A stretch of DNA of 64,000 bases, taken from Isoperla grammatica (lineage: Eukaryota > Arthropoda > Insecta > Plecoptera > Perlodidae). The notes beneath the pieces are model-generated. The model did not search any database. It was not told where the DNA came from and saw nothing but the letters and a program-made list of their open reading frames with translations. Shown piece by piece: positions 9,812-22,526 of the stretch. The stretch is taken from NCBI GenBank assembly GCA_945910005.1, contig OX246741.1:50168448-50232447 (forward strand), written 5' to 3'. How positions within the stretch are numbered: the first letter of the stretch is position 1; every line of letters begins with the position of its first letter. The translations under genes and the position numbers were made by a program.

Positions 9812-11674
9812 AATACATTGTGTACATACAACTGATTCTTGAGGCACTTAACCATGGTTGAGGTTGAGCTTATATGAGAAGAGAGTTGAGCAGAGTTTAG
9901 ACTTTATATTTGGACATGACTCGTTCATATTCATTCATGTTCAGTTCAATTGAAGAGAATTCAATTGAATTGGTCTCTTTCTATCGAGAAGTATTCAAAA
10001 ATCACTCTATGGAAAGGAAAACATTTGCGAATGTAATAAAACAAGCATGTTACAATGGTTAATAGTTATTACAATTTAAGAATACAAAATCATTGTTTTA
10101 ACATTATAAAATAATAACGCAGATGTCAACTATGTAGTGAAGACAAGTAGTGTTGATGGGAAAATTATTCCAAAACAACTTATTAAAATTAAACTACTTT
10201 CACTAATACAAAATATGTGGTTGAAAACAACATTCAAATCTGGTAAAGGTGGTTTCAAGTCAGCTTTTAATTTAGTTTTAAAACTTTCATTTACTAACCA
10301 TACTATAGTGGAAATAGTTTTCTTTTAACAAGATTTTAGTGTTTCACCACTATAATGAAATTAAAAACGAAGACTATTATCTCGAAATGTTTACGGTGGT
10401 TGTCTGTGAAACTTTAATAACACATCCAATAGATAGACAAGACGGTGTAATTACATCAAGGCCTTATTTTAAACTTGATGTTTCCCCACATCTGTACATG
10501 ATTACATTCTTATGTAAGATTAATAATAATACTACATGAGTGCTAACTCGATAGAGCAAATCTGGGTTTGGACTTGTAATATAATTATTCTGATTCTGTT
10601 TTCTCAGCTGTTTTTTTTTTTTTTTTAAATATCCACGTTCGGATATTTGTCATGGATGGTATAATGCAATGTTAAAAAATGAAAAAATTATCAATTTTGG
10701 AAAACGCTTACCTTCAATATTACGCTTTAGATTCACGTTACGGAAAACTACTTGCCCGCTGCAGATTAATGTATGACGGATAGCATACTTTCTTTTCGTC
10801 CTATAACACATCGTTCTAAATGTAATGAACAGTTTTTTATGTATGTCATTTTTCAAAACCGGTACAAATGGTTGTCCTACCCCGATGGACGAAATACTCC
10901 CATACAACACGAATATCGTTTTTGGTCACCTTCATCGCAAAAACTAATGAAAAAGATCTAAACTTTTAGTTTTCAGTGAGCAACTATGTTTTCGGTTATG
11001 TGAATGATACAAGTAAAATTGAGGATATGCGTTTTGCAAAATTTGTATTTTTTTCCCACATTGTACATTGTTAAAACATATGTTCACTTTTTAAAAGTAA
11101 CATTTTTATTGATATCTTTAAAAAAAAATTCACCTGGAATAGTAGTAAACAGTTCGGCAAACATTTCAACGAGAAGATTATTTGCATCCTGATGTTCTCC
11201 TCGTAAAAGTCTGCTCCCACTTCTGCAGCCGTAGAAGTAGTTCCAGCAGCTGATCAAATGAGGAATTGAGGTCAAGTTGTTCTCCGATACAGTCGAGATA
11301 TTTCCATTGTGTCGTTCATGCTGGAAACTTAACTGAAGCAAGTTTGAATTGCTGAGTTAACTTTGTTGCCAGATTAGTATTGACCATCAAGAAATGTGCT
11401 CGATGTAAATACTGCAACGTGGGCCCAAACAGAGCAGAGCGATTACAATGTTGTATCAACCACTGCAAAGTTTAACGGTAGAAGGCTCCAGTTGAGAAGT
11501 ATCTAGGCAAGGTGCAAAGATTAATGGCACTAATTAAGAAGGGTTGTTTAAATGCGTTCTCGTTGTAGTCACCAAACTTTTGATGGAGAATTTAGTGTTT
11601 TTATGAAATTGCCCAACACATCATTATTATTATTTCATAGTGAATATAAGTGTTGTCGTTCATTCCACCTCCAA
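9812..11674. other. No supported gene; AT-rich DNA
   Basis: This is mostly unassigned AT-rich sequence with a T run at 10612-10626. A less AT-rich patch at about 11130-11310 can be read on minus as short peptide-like segments in two frames. It is discussed as a weak finding and not called as an exon. Confidence 0.4.
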
Positions 11675-11677
11675 GCG

Positions 11678-12148
11678 TGAGTAGTGAGTAGTGAGTAGTG
11701 AGTAGTGAGTAGTGATTAGTGAGTAGTGAGTAGTGAGTAGTGAGTAGTGAGTAGTGAGTAGTGAGTAGTGAGTAGTGAGTAGTGAGTAGTGAGTAGTGAG
11801 TAGTGCGCAGTGAGTAGTGAGTAGTGAGAAGTGAGTAGTTTGTCGTGAGTCGTGAGTCGTGAGTCGTGAGTCGTGAGTCGTGAGTCGTGAGTAGTGAGTA
11901 GTAGTGAGTAGTGAGTAGTTAGTTGTGAGTAGTCAGTAGCCAGTAGTGAGTAGCGAGTAGCGAGTAGTGAGTAGTGAGTATTGAGTATTGAGTATTGAGT
12001 AGTGAGTAGTAAGTAGTGAGTAGTGAGTAGTGAGTAGTGAGTAGTGAGTAGTGAGTAGTGAGTAGTGAGTAGAGAGTAGAAAGTAGAGAGTGAGAAGTGA
12101 GGAGTGAGGAGTAGTGAGTAGTGAGTACTGAGTAGTGAGTAATGAGCT
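11678..12148. repeat. Minisatellite of 7-bp unit (GTAGTGA)n
   Basis: About 65 units of GTAGTGA are present. Variant sub-blocks are clustered, for example GTCGTGA at about 11840-11890 and GTATTGA at about 11975-11998, which shows local amplification. The long minus-strand frames in all three phases simply read the 7-mer and are not genes. Confidence 0.95.
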
Positions 12149-12706
12149 GCCAATACATTCGACGCGTAATATCGTTAAATGTCTTTTTTTAGAGAAGTGA
12201 TCAATCACCTGCTAAAGTTGCTCGTAGACTTCTGAAAGTGACATCTCTGGGGTGTCCACCAATTGCCTCCCCCCCCTCCCCCTCCCCCCCCATCTACCGC
12301 CCTTCGGAAACACAATTTCGATATCGCTCTACGAGATGAAAACTACTTCGAAACTACTTTGAAATAATTGCTAATTCTGTTATTGCGTCACGTTGGTTAA
12401 CCTGCTCTGACGTAATTGATTTGTTTTTTCACTGAACCAATAGTATAATATGAGTCCATACAGTAGCGAAACTTATATAAAACAACTTGCGCACGGCGAT
12501 ACTAGCGGGGCTAGCGGGACTTTGTTTACCATTATAATATCAACCTAAGGTTTCCCTTACTTTATCGGCTTGTCTTCTACACCCACAGCCCATAGTCATG
12601 GGACCTGCGCGCGCATGTGTGTGCAGCAAGCATTGGTATATTGTGCTAAAATACCAGTGACTTCTTTTACATAGTAGGCAGAGTAGCACCTTGTTATGGG
12701 AATTAT
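12149..12706. other. No gene seen
   Basis: A C-rich stretch lies at 12270-12291. I see no element termini apart from the MITE that starts at 12707. Confidence 0.4.
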
Positions 12707-13096
12707 GGGAGACCGTATGACAGGTAGAGTGCGCTGTGAGCGATGACGTTCAGTTTGGCTATTATTTCTAGCTCAATTTCAGTTAAGTGCTCCGAATTTT
12801 ATATTTCTAGTGCATTATTTACAATAATTTTGATTATTACGTACTTAAGCACTTAAAACTTAATTATTAATAAGGTTTATGTTATAACAATCAGCTGAAG
12901 TGTCCATAAAACAAGTGAAACCTGGTACAATGGTTGATGGAATAACACAGTCTACCACACTTTTCGCGCGCGAGTAAGGTTAAGCCTTCCCACAGCCATC
13001 TGTATTTCCACGACATCATTGTATGCGTCAAGTGAGGGGCATACTGACATTTTTGTGGGCAGGAACGCTCACAGCGCTGCTGTCATACGGTCTCCC
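12707..13096. mobile_element. MITE family 1, copy 1
   Basis: The termini are inverted: GGGAGACCGTATGACAG at the left and CTGTCATACGGTCTCCC at the right. The inner part, GCGCTGTGAGCG, is also mirrored, giving an arm of about 35 bp. The interior is AT-rich and non-coding. A second copy about 380 bp long lies at 29341-29720 and is alignable end to end, which fixes the boundaries. No clear target duplication was found, so the superfamily is unassigned. Confidence 0.85.
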
Positions 13097-13769
13097 ATAT
13101 CAAAAGAATCAATGTTTGCCATTGAGACGCATAAAACTTGACAGTAGGAAGATATTAAAAGGTAGACAAAGGGTGTAGCGATGTATGGATGAATAACATG
13201 GACTTTATCTAAAAAGGACAATATAAATGTCTTTACTCAATTTAGATGTGTTGTACCCATAGAATGCTTAATGCTTTTGATGGGGATGTTAAAAAAATGT
13301 ATGATTATACCCGTAGTAAATAATATGGTACTGGACTGTTAGTTAAGCGTTTCAGTGTTTTTGAAAAAAACATCCTATTTTTAATTATCGCTTTATTGGA
13401 AAAGTAACCTTTATTTGGCATTTGGGTTTGTTGCCGACTATATTAAATTAAATATATCTCTCCATAATTGCTTTCCAATTAATTACAATACCAAGCGTTT
13501 ATTTCATATTATGTCTTACAAAACACACACCCCGATTGACAGTGTTATAAAATGCACAAACTCGTCGGCGTTCTTAAAACTTAAATTTTGCATCGTTTTT
13601 ATTAATCGCAATTTCTGTATTAAAATAGTTTAAGTTTATTTGAACCTGCCATTTTGATTGCACATTCATAATAAAATATATAACTTGGAAGATCACAATA
13701 TTTGATAACTGGATTGCTTACATTCTGAAATCTTGAAATCAATACATTTCGTTTTCATTTGCAGCGTTT
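13097..13769. other. No gene seen; AT-rich
   Basis: AT-rich non-coding sequence without recognisable elements. Confidence 0.4.
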
Positions 13770-13970
13770 ACTACTATATACTATACGCAGTGCTATACGT
13801 ATACTATACTACTATATACTATACGCAGTGCTATGCGTATACTATACTAATATATACTATACGCAGTGCTATACGTATACTATACTACTATATACTATAC
13901 GCAGTGCTATACGTTAACTATACTACTATATACTATACGCAGTGCTATACGTATACTATACTGCTATAGT
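13770..13970. repeat. 38-bp minisatellite, five copies
   Basis: ACGCAGTGCTAT recurs at about 13785, 13823, 13861, 13899 and 13937, so the period is 38 bp. The unit is built of TACTATA motifs around ACGCAGTGC. The array directly abuts the left end of MITE family 2 copy 1. Confidence 0.9.
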
Positions 13971-14230
13971 CCCAACGAAAGTATTCGCATACCGATCTCA
14001 GGTCATTGTTTACCGCCCCTTTCAATCACGCCAATTGAAAGAAAATGAACGGATACCTGGCATTCGTCGAGTGCACAGGTGGTTTGGCCACACCCACCGT
14101 TACAGGTAACCAACGGATGGTCCGAAATAAGTCCATGGTTAGATTATATGGTAGGAGTTAGCGAACTAGAAAAATAAGTTGTCACCTTGGACTCGGCTGT
14201 GTCGTAAGCATCAGAATACTGTCGTTGGGG
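13971..14230 (+). mobile_element. MITE family 2, copy 1 (TIR CCAACGTTAGTATTC-like)
   Basis: The left end is CCCAACGAAAGTATTCGC and the right end is AGAATACTGTCGTTGGG. These are mirror images with two or three mismatches. The interior contains CCACACCCACCGTTACAGG and GTAACCAACGGA, shared with copies at 21598-21890 (opposite orientation) and 40295-40590. It is non-coding and sits between the 38-bp and 83-bp arrays. Confidence 0.8.
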
Positions 14231-14314
14231 CAACTATAGATACATTATCCTCCGTGTTGTATTCAAAGCCCGTGTGCGATGCGACAGTCACGTGTCATGC
14301 AATCTAGGCCGTGT

Positions 14315-17300
14315 CCTTGTACGACAGTCTCGAGCGAGCGTGGCTAATCTTCACTTGGCTAAGTGCATACATGGCTGGAGCAGAGGGATATCACCGTACT
14401 TGTACGACAGTCTCGAGCGAGCGTGGCTAATCTTCACTTGGCTAAGTGCATACATGGCTGGAGCAGAGGGATATCACCGTACTTGTACGACAGTCTCGAG
14501 CGAGCGTGGCTAATCTTCACTTGGCTAAGTGCATACATGGCTGGAGCAGAGGGATATCACCGTACTTGTACGACAGTCTCGAGCGAGCGTGGCTAATCTT
14601 CACTTGGCTAAGTGCATACATGGCTGGAGCAGAGGGATATCACCGTACTTGTACGACAGTCTCGAGCGAGCGTGGCTAATCTTCACTTGGCTAAGTGCAT
14701 ACATGGCTGGAGCAGAGGGATATCACCGTACTTGTACGACAGTCTCGAGCGAGCGTGGCTTATCTTCACTTGGCTAAGTGCATACATGGCTGGAGCAGAG
14801 GGATATCACCGTACTTGTACGACAGTCTCGAGCGAGCGTGGCTAATCTTCACTTGGCTAAGTGCATACATGGCTGGAGCAGAGGGATATCACCGTACTTG
14901 TACGGCAGTCTCGAGCGAGCGTGGCTAATCTTCACTTGGCTAAGTGCATACATGGCTGGAGCAGAGGGACATCACCGTACTTGAACGGCAGTCTCGAGCG
15001 AGCGTGGCTAATCTTCACTTGGCTAAGTGCATACATGGCTGGAGCAGAGGGATATCACCGTACTTGTACGACAGTCTCGAGCGAGCGTGGCTAATCTTCA
15101 CTTGGCTAAGTGCATACATGGCTGGAGCAGAGGGATATCACCGTACTTGTACGACAGTCTCGAGCGAGCGTGGCTAATCTTCACTTGGCTAAGTGCATAC
15201 ATGGCTGGAGCAGAGGGATATCACCGTACTTGTACGACAGTCTCGAGCGAGCGTGGCTTATCTTCACTTGGCTAAGTGCATACATGGCTGGAGCAGAGGG
15301 ATATCACCGTACTTGTACGACAGTCTCGAGCGAGCGTGGCTAATCTTCACTTGGCTAAGTGCATACATGGCTGGAGCAGAGGGATATCACCGTACTTGTA
15401 CGGCAGTCTCGAGCGAGCGTGGCTAATCTTCACTTGGCTAAGTGCATACATGGCTGGAGCAGAGGGACATCACCGTACTTGAACGGCAGTCTCGAGCGAG
15501 CGTGGCTAATCTTCACTTGGCTAAGTGCATACATGGCTGGAGCAGAGGGATATCACCGTACTTGTACGACAGTCTCGAGCGAGCGTGGCTAATCTTCACT
15601 TGGCTAAGTGCATACATGGCTGGAGCAGAGGGATATCACCGTACTTGTACGGCAGTCTCGAGCGAGCGTGGCTAATCTTCACTTGGCTAAGTGCATACAT
15701 GGCTGGAGCAGAGGGACGTCACCGTACTTGTACGACAGTCTCAAGCGAGCGTGGCTAATCTTCACTTGGCTAAGTGCATACATGGCTGGAGCAGAGGGAT
15801 ATCACCGTACTTGTACGGCAGTCTCGAGCGAGCGTGGCTAATCTTCACTTGGCTAAGTGCATACATGGCTGGAGCAGAGGGACATCACCGTACTTGTACG
15901 GCAGTCTCGAGCGAGCGTGGCTAATCTTCACTTGGCTAAGTGCATACATGGCTGGAGCAGAGGGACATCACCGTACTTGTACGGCAGTCTCGAGCGAGCG
16001 TGGCTAATCTTCACTTGGCTAAGTGCATACATGGCTGGAGCAGAGGGATATCACCGTACTTGTACGACAGTCTCGAGCGAGCGTGGCTAATCTTCACTTG
16101 GCTAAGTGCATACATGGCTGGAGCAGAGGGATATCACCGTACTTGTACGACAGTCTCGAGCGAGCGTGGCTAATCTTCACTTGGCTAAGTGCATACATGG
16201 CTGGAGCAGAGGGATATCACCGTACTTGTACGACAGTCTCGAGCGAGCGTGGCTAATCTTCACTTGGCTAAGTGCATACATGGCTGGAGCAGAGGGATAT
16301 CACCTTACTTGTACGACAGTCTCGAGCGAGCGTGGCTAATCTTCACTTGGCTAAGTGCATACATGGCTGGAGCAGAGGGACATCACCGTACTTGTACGAC
16401 AGTCTCGAGCGAGCGTGGCTAATCTTCACTTGGCTAAATGCATACATGGCTGGAGCAGAGGGATATCACCGTACTTGTACGACAGTCTCGAGCGAGCGTG
16501 GCTAATCTTCACTTGGCTAAGTGCATACATGGCTGGAGCAGAGGGATATCACCGTACTTGTACGACAGTCTCGAGCGAGCGTGGCTAATCTTCACTTGGC
16601 TAAGTGCATACATGGCTGGAGCAGAGGGACATCACCGTACTTGTACGACAGTCTCGAGCGAGCGTGGCTAATTTTCACTTGGCTAGGTGCATACATGGCT
16701 AGAGCAGAGGGACATCACCGTACTTGTACGACAGTCTCGAGCGAGCGTGGCTAATTTTCACTTGGCTAAGTGCATACATGGCTGGAGCAGAGGGATATCA
16801 CCGTACTTGTACGACAGTCTCGAGCGAGCGTGGCTAATTTTCACTTGGCTAAGTGCATACATGGCTGGAGCAGAGGGATATCACCGTACTTGTACGACAG
16901 TCTCAAGCGAGCGTGGCTAATCTTCACTTGGCTAAGTGCATACATGGCTGGAGCAGAGGGATATCACCGTACTTGTACGACAGTCTCAAGCGAGCGTGGC
17001 TAATTTTCACTTGGCTAAGTGCATACATGGCTGGAGCAGAGGGATATCACCGTACTTGTACGGCAGTCTCGAGCGAGCGTGGCTAATCTTCACTTGGCTA
17101 AGTGCATACATGGCTGGAGAAGAGGGATATCACCGTACTTGTACGACAGTCTCGAGCGAGCGTGGCTAATCTTCACTTGGCTAAGTGCATACATGGCTGG
17201 AGCAGAGGGATATCACCGTACTTGAACGGCAGGCTGAAGCGAGCGTGGCTAGTCTTCACTTGGCTAAGTGCATACATGGCTGGAGCAGAGGGATATCACC

Positions 17301-19468
17301 GTACTTGAACGGCAGTCTCGAGCGAGCGTGGCTAATCTTCACTTGGCTAAGTGCATACATGGCTGGAGCAGAGGGATATCACCGTACTTGTACGGCAGTC
17401 TCGAGCGAGCGTGGCTAATCTTCACTTGGCTAAGTGCATACATGGCTGGAGCAGAGGGATATCACCGTACTTGTACGGCAGTCTCGAGCGAGCGTGGCTA
17501 ATCTTTACTTGGCTAAGTGCATACATGGCTGGAGCAGAGGGATATCACCGTACTTGAACGGCAGGCTGAAGCGAGCGTGGCTAGTCTTCACTTGGCTAAG
17601 TGCATACATGGCTGGAGCAGAGGGATATCACCTTACTTGTACGACAGTCTCGAGCGAGCGTGGCTAATCTTCACTTGGCTAAGTGCATACATGGCTGGAG
17701 CAGAGGGATATCACCGTACTTGTACGACAGTCTCGAGCGAGCGTGGCTTATCTTCACTTGGCTAAGTGCATACATGGCTGGAGCAGAGGGATATCACCGT
17801 ACTTGTACGGCAGTCTCGAGCGAGCGTGGCTAATCTTCACTTGGCTAAGTGCATACATGGCTGGAGCAGAGGGACATCACCGTACTTGAACGACAGTCTC
17901 GAGCGAGCGTGGCTAATCTTCACTTGGCTAAGTGCATACATGGCTGGAGCAGAGGGACATCACCGTACTTGTTCGACAGTCTCGAGCGAGCGTGGCTAAT
18001 CTTCACTTGGCTAAGTGCATACATGGCTGGAGCAGAGGGATATCACCGTACTTGTACGGCAGTCTCGAGCGAGCGTGGCTAATCTTCACTTGGCTAAGTG
18101 CATACATGGCTGGAGCAGAGGGACATCACCGTACTTGAACGACAGTCTCGAGCGAGCGTGGCTAATCTTCACTTGGCTAAGTGCATACATGGCTGGAGCA
18201 GAGGGATATCACCGTACTTGTACGGCAGTCTCGAGCGAGCGTGGCTAATCTTCACTTGGCTAAGTGCATACATGGCTGGAGCAGAGGGATATCACCGTAC
18301 TTGTACGACAGTCTCGAGCGAGCGTGGCTAATCTTCACTTGGCTAAGTGCATTCATGGCTGGAGCAGAGGGACATCACCGTACTTGTACGACAGTCTCGA
18401 GCGAGCGTGGCTAATCTTCACTTGGCTAAGTGCATACATGGCTGAAGCAGAGGGACATCACCGTACTTGTACGACAGTCTCGAGCGAGCGTGGCTAATCT
18501 TCACTTGGCTAAGTGCATACATGGCTGGAGCAGAGGGATATCACCGTACTTGTACGACAGTCTCGAGCGAGCGTGGCTAATCTTCACTTGGCTAAGTGCA
18601 TACATGGCTGGAGCAGAGGGATATCACCGTACTTGTACGGCAGTCTCGAGCGAGCGTGGCTAATCTTCACTTGGCTAAGTGCATACATGGCTGGAGCAGA
18701 GGGACATCACCGTACTTGTACGACAGTCTCGAGCGAGCGTGGCTAATCTTCACTTGGCTAAGTGCGTACATGGCTGGAGCAGAGGGATATCACCGTACTT
18801 GTACGGCAGTCTCGAGCGAGCGTGGCTAATCTTCACTTGGCTAAGTGCGTACATGGCTGGAGCAGAGGGATATCACCGTACTTGTACGACAGTCTCGAGC
18901 GAGCGTGGCTAATCTTCACTTGGCTAAGTGCGTACATGGCTGGAGCAGAGGGATATCACCGTACTTGTACGGCAGTCTCGAGCGAGCGTGGCTAATCTTC
19001 ACTTGGCTAAGTGCATACATGGCTGGAGCAGAGGGACATCACCGTACTTGTACGACAGTCTCGAGCGAGCGTGGCTAATCTTCACTTGGCTAAGTGCATA
19101 CATGGCTGGAGCAGAGGGACATCACCGTACTTGTACGGCAGTCTCGAGCGAGCGTGGCTAATCTTCACTTGGCTAAGTGCATACATGGCTGGAGCAGAGG
19201 GATATCACCGTACTTGTACGGCAGTCTCGAGCGAGCGTGGCTAATCTTCACTTGGCTAGGTGCATACATGGCTGGAGCAGAGGGACATCACCGTACTTGA
19301 ACGGCAGTCTCGAGCGAGCGTGGCTAATCTTCACTTGGCTAAGTGCATACATGGCTGGAGCAGAGGGACATCACCGTACTTGAACGGCAGTCTCGAGCGA
19401 GCGTGGCTAATCTTCACTTGGCTAAGTGCATACATGGCTGGAGCAGAGGGACATCACCGTACTTGAAC
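14315..19468. repeat. 83-bp satellite array, about 62 units
   Basis: Head-to-tail units read CTTGTACGACAGTCTCGAG, then CGAGCGTGGCTAATCTTCAC, TTGGCTAAGTGCATACATGG and CTGGAGCAGAGGGATATCAC. The phase is constant at exactly 83 bp from the first to the last unit, so variation is by substitution only. Recurrent variants are GATATC/GACATC, TACGAC/TACGGC, TTGTACG/TTGAACG and GCATAC/GCGTAC. Because 83 is not a multiple of three, each unit's overlapping 77-codon frame is a by-product. Higher-order duplications are visible: a six-unit (498-bp) block at about 14529-15026 repeated at 15027-15524, and a distinctive variant near 17222 repeated four units later. I see no sign of transcription or spacers, so this is a satellite and not CRISPR. 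Confidence 0.98.
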
Positions 19469-20218
19469 GCATTCAGCGAGGAACGAGTACACTGAACTAG
19501 TGCACGTAATTAGTAATTTGATATCGTGTCACTTGGACATTCGAATCAATGGGGTAAGAGAATCGGATAGCCTGGGGAGGTGGAGTGGCAGTCCGCAGTC
19601 GCAATACTAAAAAGCGCTAAAATAACGCCAATTCAGCCAATCCAAGAGAGTCAAGTCTTCTCACTAGCTGCTCGGTTGCAGTTGAAGCAGTTACACAAAG
19701 CACCGTAGAGTGCCACCAGTCACGCAAACTACTCTCGCGCCGCATCCGAGCTATTTTTGAACATTTGCAACTATTTCAAGTTCGTCTCACAAACTATGTT
19801 CTCTAATAAAAATTGGTTAACGGAGTTGCATACAAGCATGTTGTACTATTGTGCTAAAACAACTTAAATGAGTATTTTCTCTAACATAATAACCCTAAAC
19901 TTAAAAAATACATCAAAATTTGGGTCACATTAAAAAAATCATAACTGGTAAATAATTATCAGATAGTGACAATAATTCTTTAATAGATAAACGAAACGTT
20001 TATTAAAGTATGATTAAAAAATTTCGTTGATTAGTTGTTTTCTTTGAAACCTTAGGGCGGAATGCGAATATTAATTGCGTAAATGTTTTTTTTTTTCATT
20101 TTTTGTTATTACCTAAAAACCTATCCATACCACTGACCAATAATAATCGAAATGTTATTTCCAACAAGATATGTATGGATTGGTCTTTAGGCTATTCCAC
20201 TTCCAGTTAACTAAAAAC
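19469..20218. other. No gene seen
   Basis: Unique-looking sequence right of the satellite, with no recognised element or coding region. Confidence 0.4.
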
Positions 20219-20480
20219 CTGGGACCAGATTCACAAAAGGTCCTAAGTCTTTTTCTGTTCTTAATTATGACTGGCCAAACTCTGGACCTCCTGTAAAACC
20301 AGACCCAGGTAACATGAAGAAGTTGCTTATTCCTTGTAGGATCAAGGACACAATTCTGTTTCTAATAATATGTTTAAAAGTCGTTCTAAGATATTTTCCT
20401 GGATTCACAAGAGGTACAAATTTAGGCTGGTCATAGAGATAAAAAAGAAAGAAGACAGGGCCGCTTTTGAATCCGGGCCC
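20219..20480. mobile_element. Probable MITE with GGGCC-type inverted ends
   Basis: The left end, CTGGGACCAGATTCACAAAAG, roughly mirrors the right end, CTTTTGAATCCGGGCCCAG. An internal CTGGATTCACAAGAGGT copy and paired TGACTGGCC/GGCTGGTCA motifs add to a loose fold-back structure. The ends resemble GGGCCCGGATTCA-type elements common in insects. No target duplication is certain and no second copy is in the window. Confidence 0.5.
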
Positions 20481-21597
20481 AGCTTTTTATGGTTGTAACT
20501 GTTAAATATGGTTGTCAGCGATCAAGAAAAATGTAACGAAACTAATAATTGCAATTCGCGCATATCAGGACGTTCAAGAAGTCTAAATTCATTCGAGAAT
20601 ATAGATAAAACCGGCAGCGAAACTAAAAATGCCCGCCGGACATACAGAAGAATCCGTTGCGCCAGTTTGTGTCTCTCAAACTTATGATCAGTCTGTAAGC
20701 TTGAGTCTCTTATTCTGTGGTTACGTCATAACAACGTGGAACATAATAAATGATATAATCCCCTTTCAGTAATTGAGCGGGTAAACAATAATAAATAAAA
20801 GATTTAATTTCGCGATTCAGTTATGACATTTTTTATTTGTTCCTGCTAATTTGCTATTTAGTTCTTATATAAAGTTGGTCTTCTTTAAATAGTCGTATAA
20901 TTATACTGAATATTTTCAAGAGTTATTTATAAATAAAGGAGTTCAAAGTTTAATGCCCATATAACTTGTGACATGTAACCATTTCGTTCTACAACGAACC
21001 AATTAGGGACGAATTCTTATGCTAGGTTTCACAACGTGAACTTTGAACACGGTTTCTACTCGAAACTTCTTAGTCACTATGAGGTTTTGTGTTCACTAAT
21101 TGGGACCCAATCGCAAACTCTTATAACTTGTTTTATTTTAAATTCCTACTAGCACATTTAGAATTGAAAACGTTAGAAGCCAATGTTAATTCTTCATTGT
21201 CTGGTATTGTTGAATGAAAGGCTGTCGGTGATATTAGAACCAAACACAATTATCGTTGTTAGTAATATCTGCAGTGTGATACAGGGTATTAAAAAACTGA
21301 AAAGTTGTACATTGAGGGTTTGCTATAAATTGAAGATTATGATACATTTTTATTTTTAAAAACGTGTATTATTTTAGGGTAAATCACACATAACTTGTGA
21401 ATAATAAATTGTATTTGGCCTACAGTGTTGTTAAGTATTAGTGATGTATTTTGGTAGGAATAGCTTTTTGAGTTAAAAGTGTAAGGTACTAATTTATACC
21501 TAGATTAGAAAGTGGCCTAGTAAGGGAATGGGCCAAAGGGGTGTAGCCCTCAGGTTACACTTCCCTCATCAACTAGAATCCTTCCTTGGAGAAGATG
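20481..21597. other. No gene seen; AT-rich
   Basis: AT-rich non-coding sequence. No element with two recognisable ends was found. Confidence 0.4.
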
Positions 21598-21890
21598 CCC
21601 CAACGTTTAGTATTCTCTTGCTTACGACACAGCCGAGTCCAAAGGTACCAACTTAATCTTCAAATTCTCTTTGTTCTACCATCTAATTGAAACAGATCAA
21701 TTAGGGATACTTGACGATCTTCCGTTGGTTACCTGGAACGGTGGGCGTGGCCAGACAGACGTGTATACTCTACTCAGCGGAAGACCGCGTTTAAAAATAA
21801 GTGGAATGTTTTGATTTACATTGAATAATCGTGGTTGAAGTGGGTCGTGGATAAGGATCTGAGGTCGGAATGCGAATACTAACGTTGGAG
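21598..21890 (-). mobile_element. MITE family 2, copy 2 (inverted relative to copy 1)
   Basis: It starts GCCCCAACGTTTAGTATTC and ends GAATACTAACGTTGGAG, so its inverted ends are cleaner than in copy 1. The shared interior reads, on plus, TTACGACACAGCCGAGTCC and GTTACCTGGAACGGTGGGCG. It lies about 2.1 kb right of the 83-bp satellite in opposite orientation to copy 1. Confidence 0.8.
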
Positions 21891-21905
21891 CTAATATATA
21901 TATAT

Positions 21906-22013
21906 ACATATGTGTACATATTGCAATTCTCTGGGGCTTGCTGCCGCGATAGATATGTGTAATAATAATTATTATTATGTGTTTCCAGAGAATTGCAATA
22001 TGTACACATATGT
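21906..22013. repeat. Perfect 29-bp inverted repeat with 50-bp loop
   Basis: The left arm (21906-21934, ACATATGTGTACATATTGCA and onward to CTCTGG) is the exact complement of the right arm at 21985-22013. The loop contains TAATAATAATTATTATTA, itself palindromic. It sits 15 bp from the MITE at 21598-21890, and its nature is unknown. Confidence 0.85.
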
Positions 22014-22526
22014 CCGCGAACACTTGAGAATAAATATATATAGATGTATAAAGTCGTCGTACAACATCTTCAGTGATGCGTCCGTCACGGGTGGGTGAGC
22101 GGCAGCCATCCAGCGGTCGTGGCTAATTCAGACACCTGCTTGGGTTGGCCGGGACCGTAAACACGTCATTGATTGATGACGAAAGCATTACCGAAGTTAT
22201 TGTAAGACGACTTTATACTCTGACGATTTGATCATACTCTTCCACAACCCAACTGACATGACCACCCGCGGCTTCCGAAATGAAGAAGTAAGAAATACCT
22301 ATCTATAGGTTATTCCTACCTAAGAAACACTCTGCCAATCAATAACCTCAAAGAAGGCGATGATATTGAGTAGATAATCGATGTCAATCATCCCCATTAT
22401 TCAAGAAAGCATTCACCTTCTCGGCCGGTACAGACAGCTACAAACCCCATGGAACAATAACTTGACCATTACGGATACTGCTAAGTAACGCTTTCAGCTT
22501 AGTGATTGGAATAGGTGATGTAGATC
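22014..22526. other. No gene seen
   Basis: Unassigned sequence. Its last 8 bp (22519-22526) are the left target duplication of the hAT-like MITE. Confidence 0.4.

Noticed and set aside
11716..12208. Minus-strand 79-145-codon Ser/Leu/Thr/His-rich frames in three phases
   Set aside because: All three phases are open because of the 7-bp repeat, so none is preferred.
14274..19466. Dozens of overlapping 68-82-codon plus-strand frames of the MHTWLEQRD type
   Set aside because: They are the 83-bp satellite read in its rotating phases. Each ends after three units because of the unit's own stop, and variation does not spare codons.
14315..19468. CRISPR array
   Set aside because: Units are contiguous with no unique spacers, in a eukaryotic setting without cas genes.
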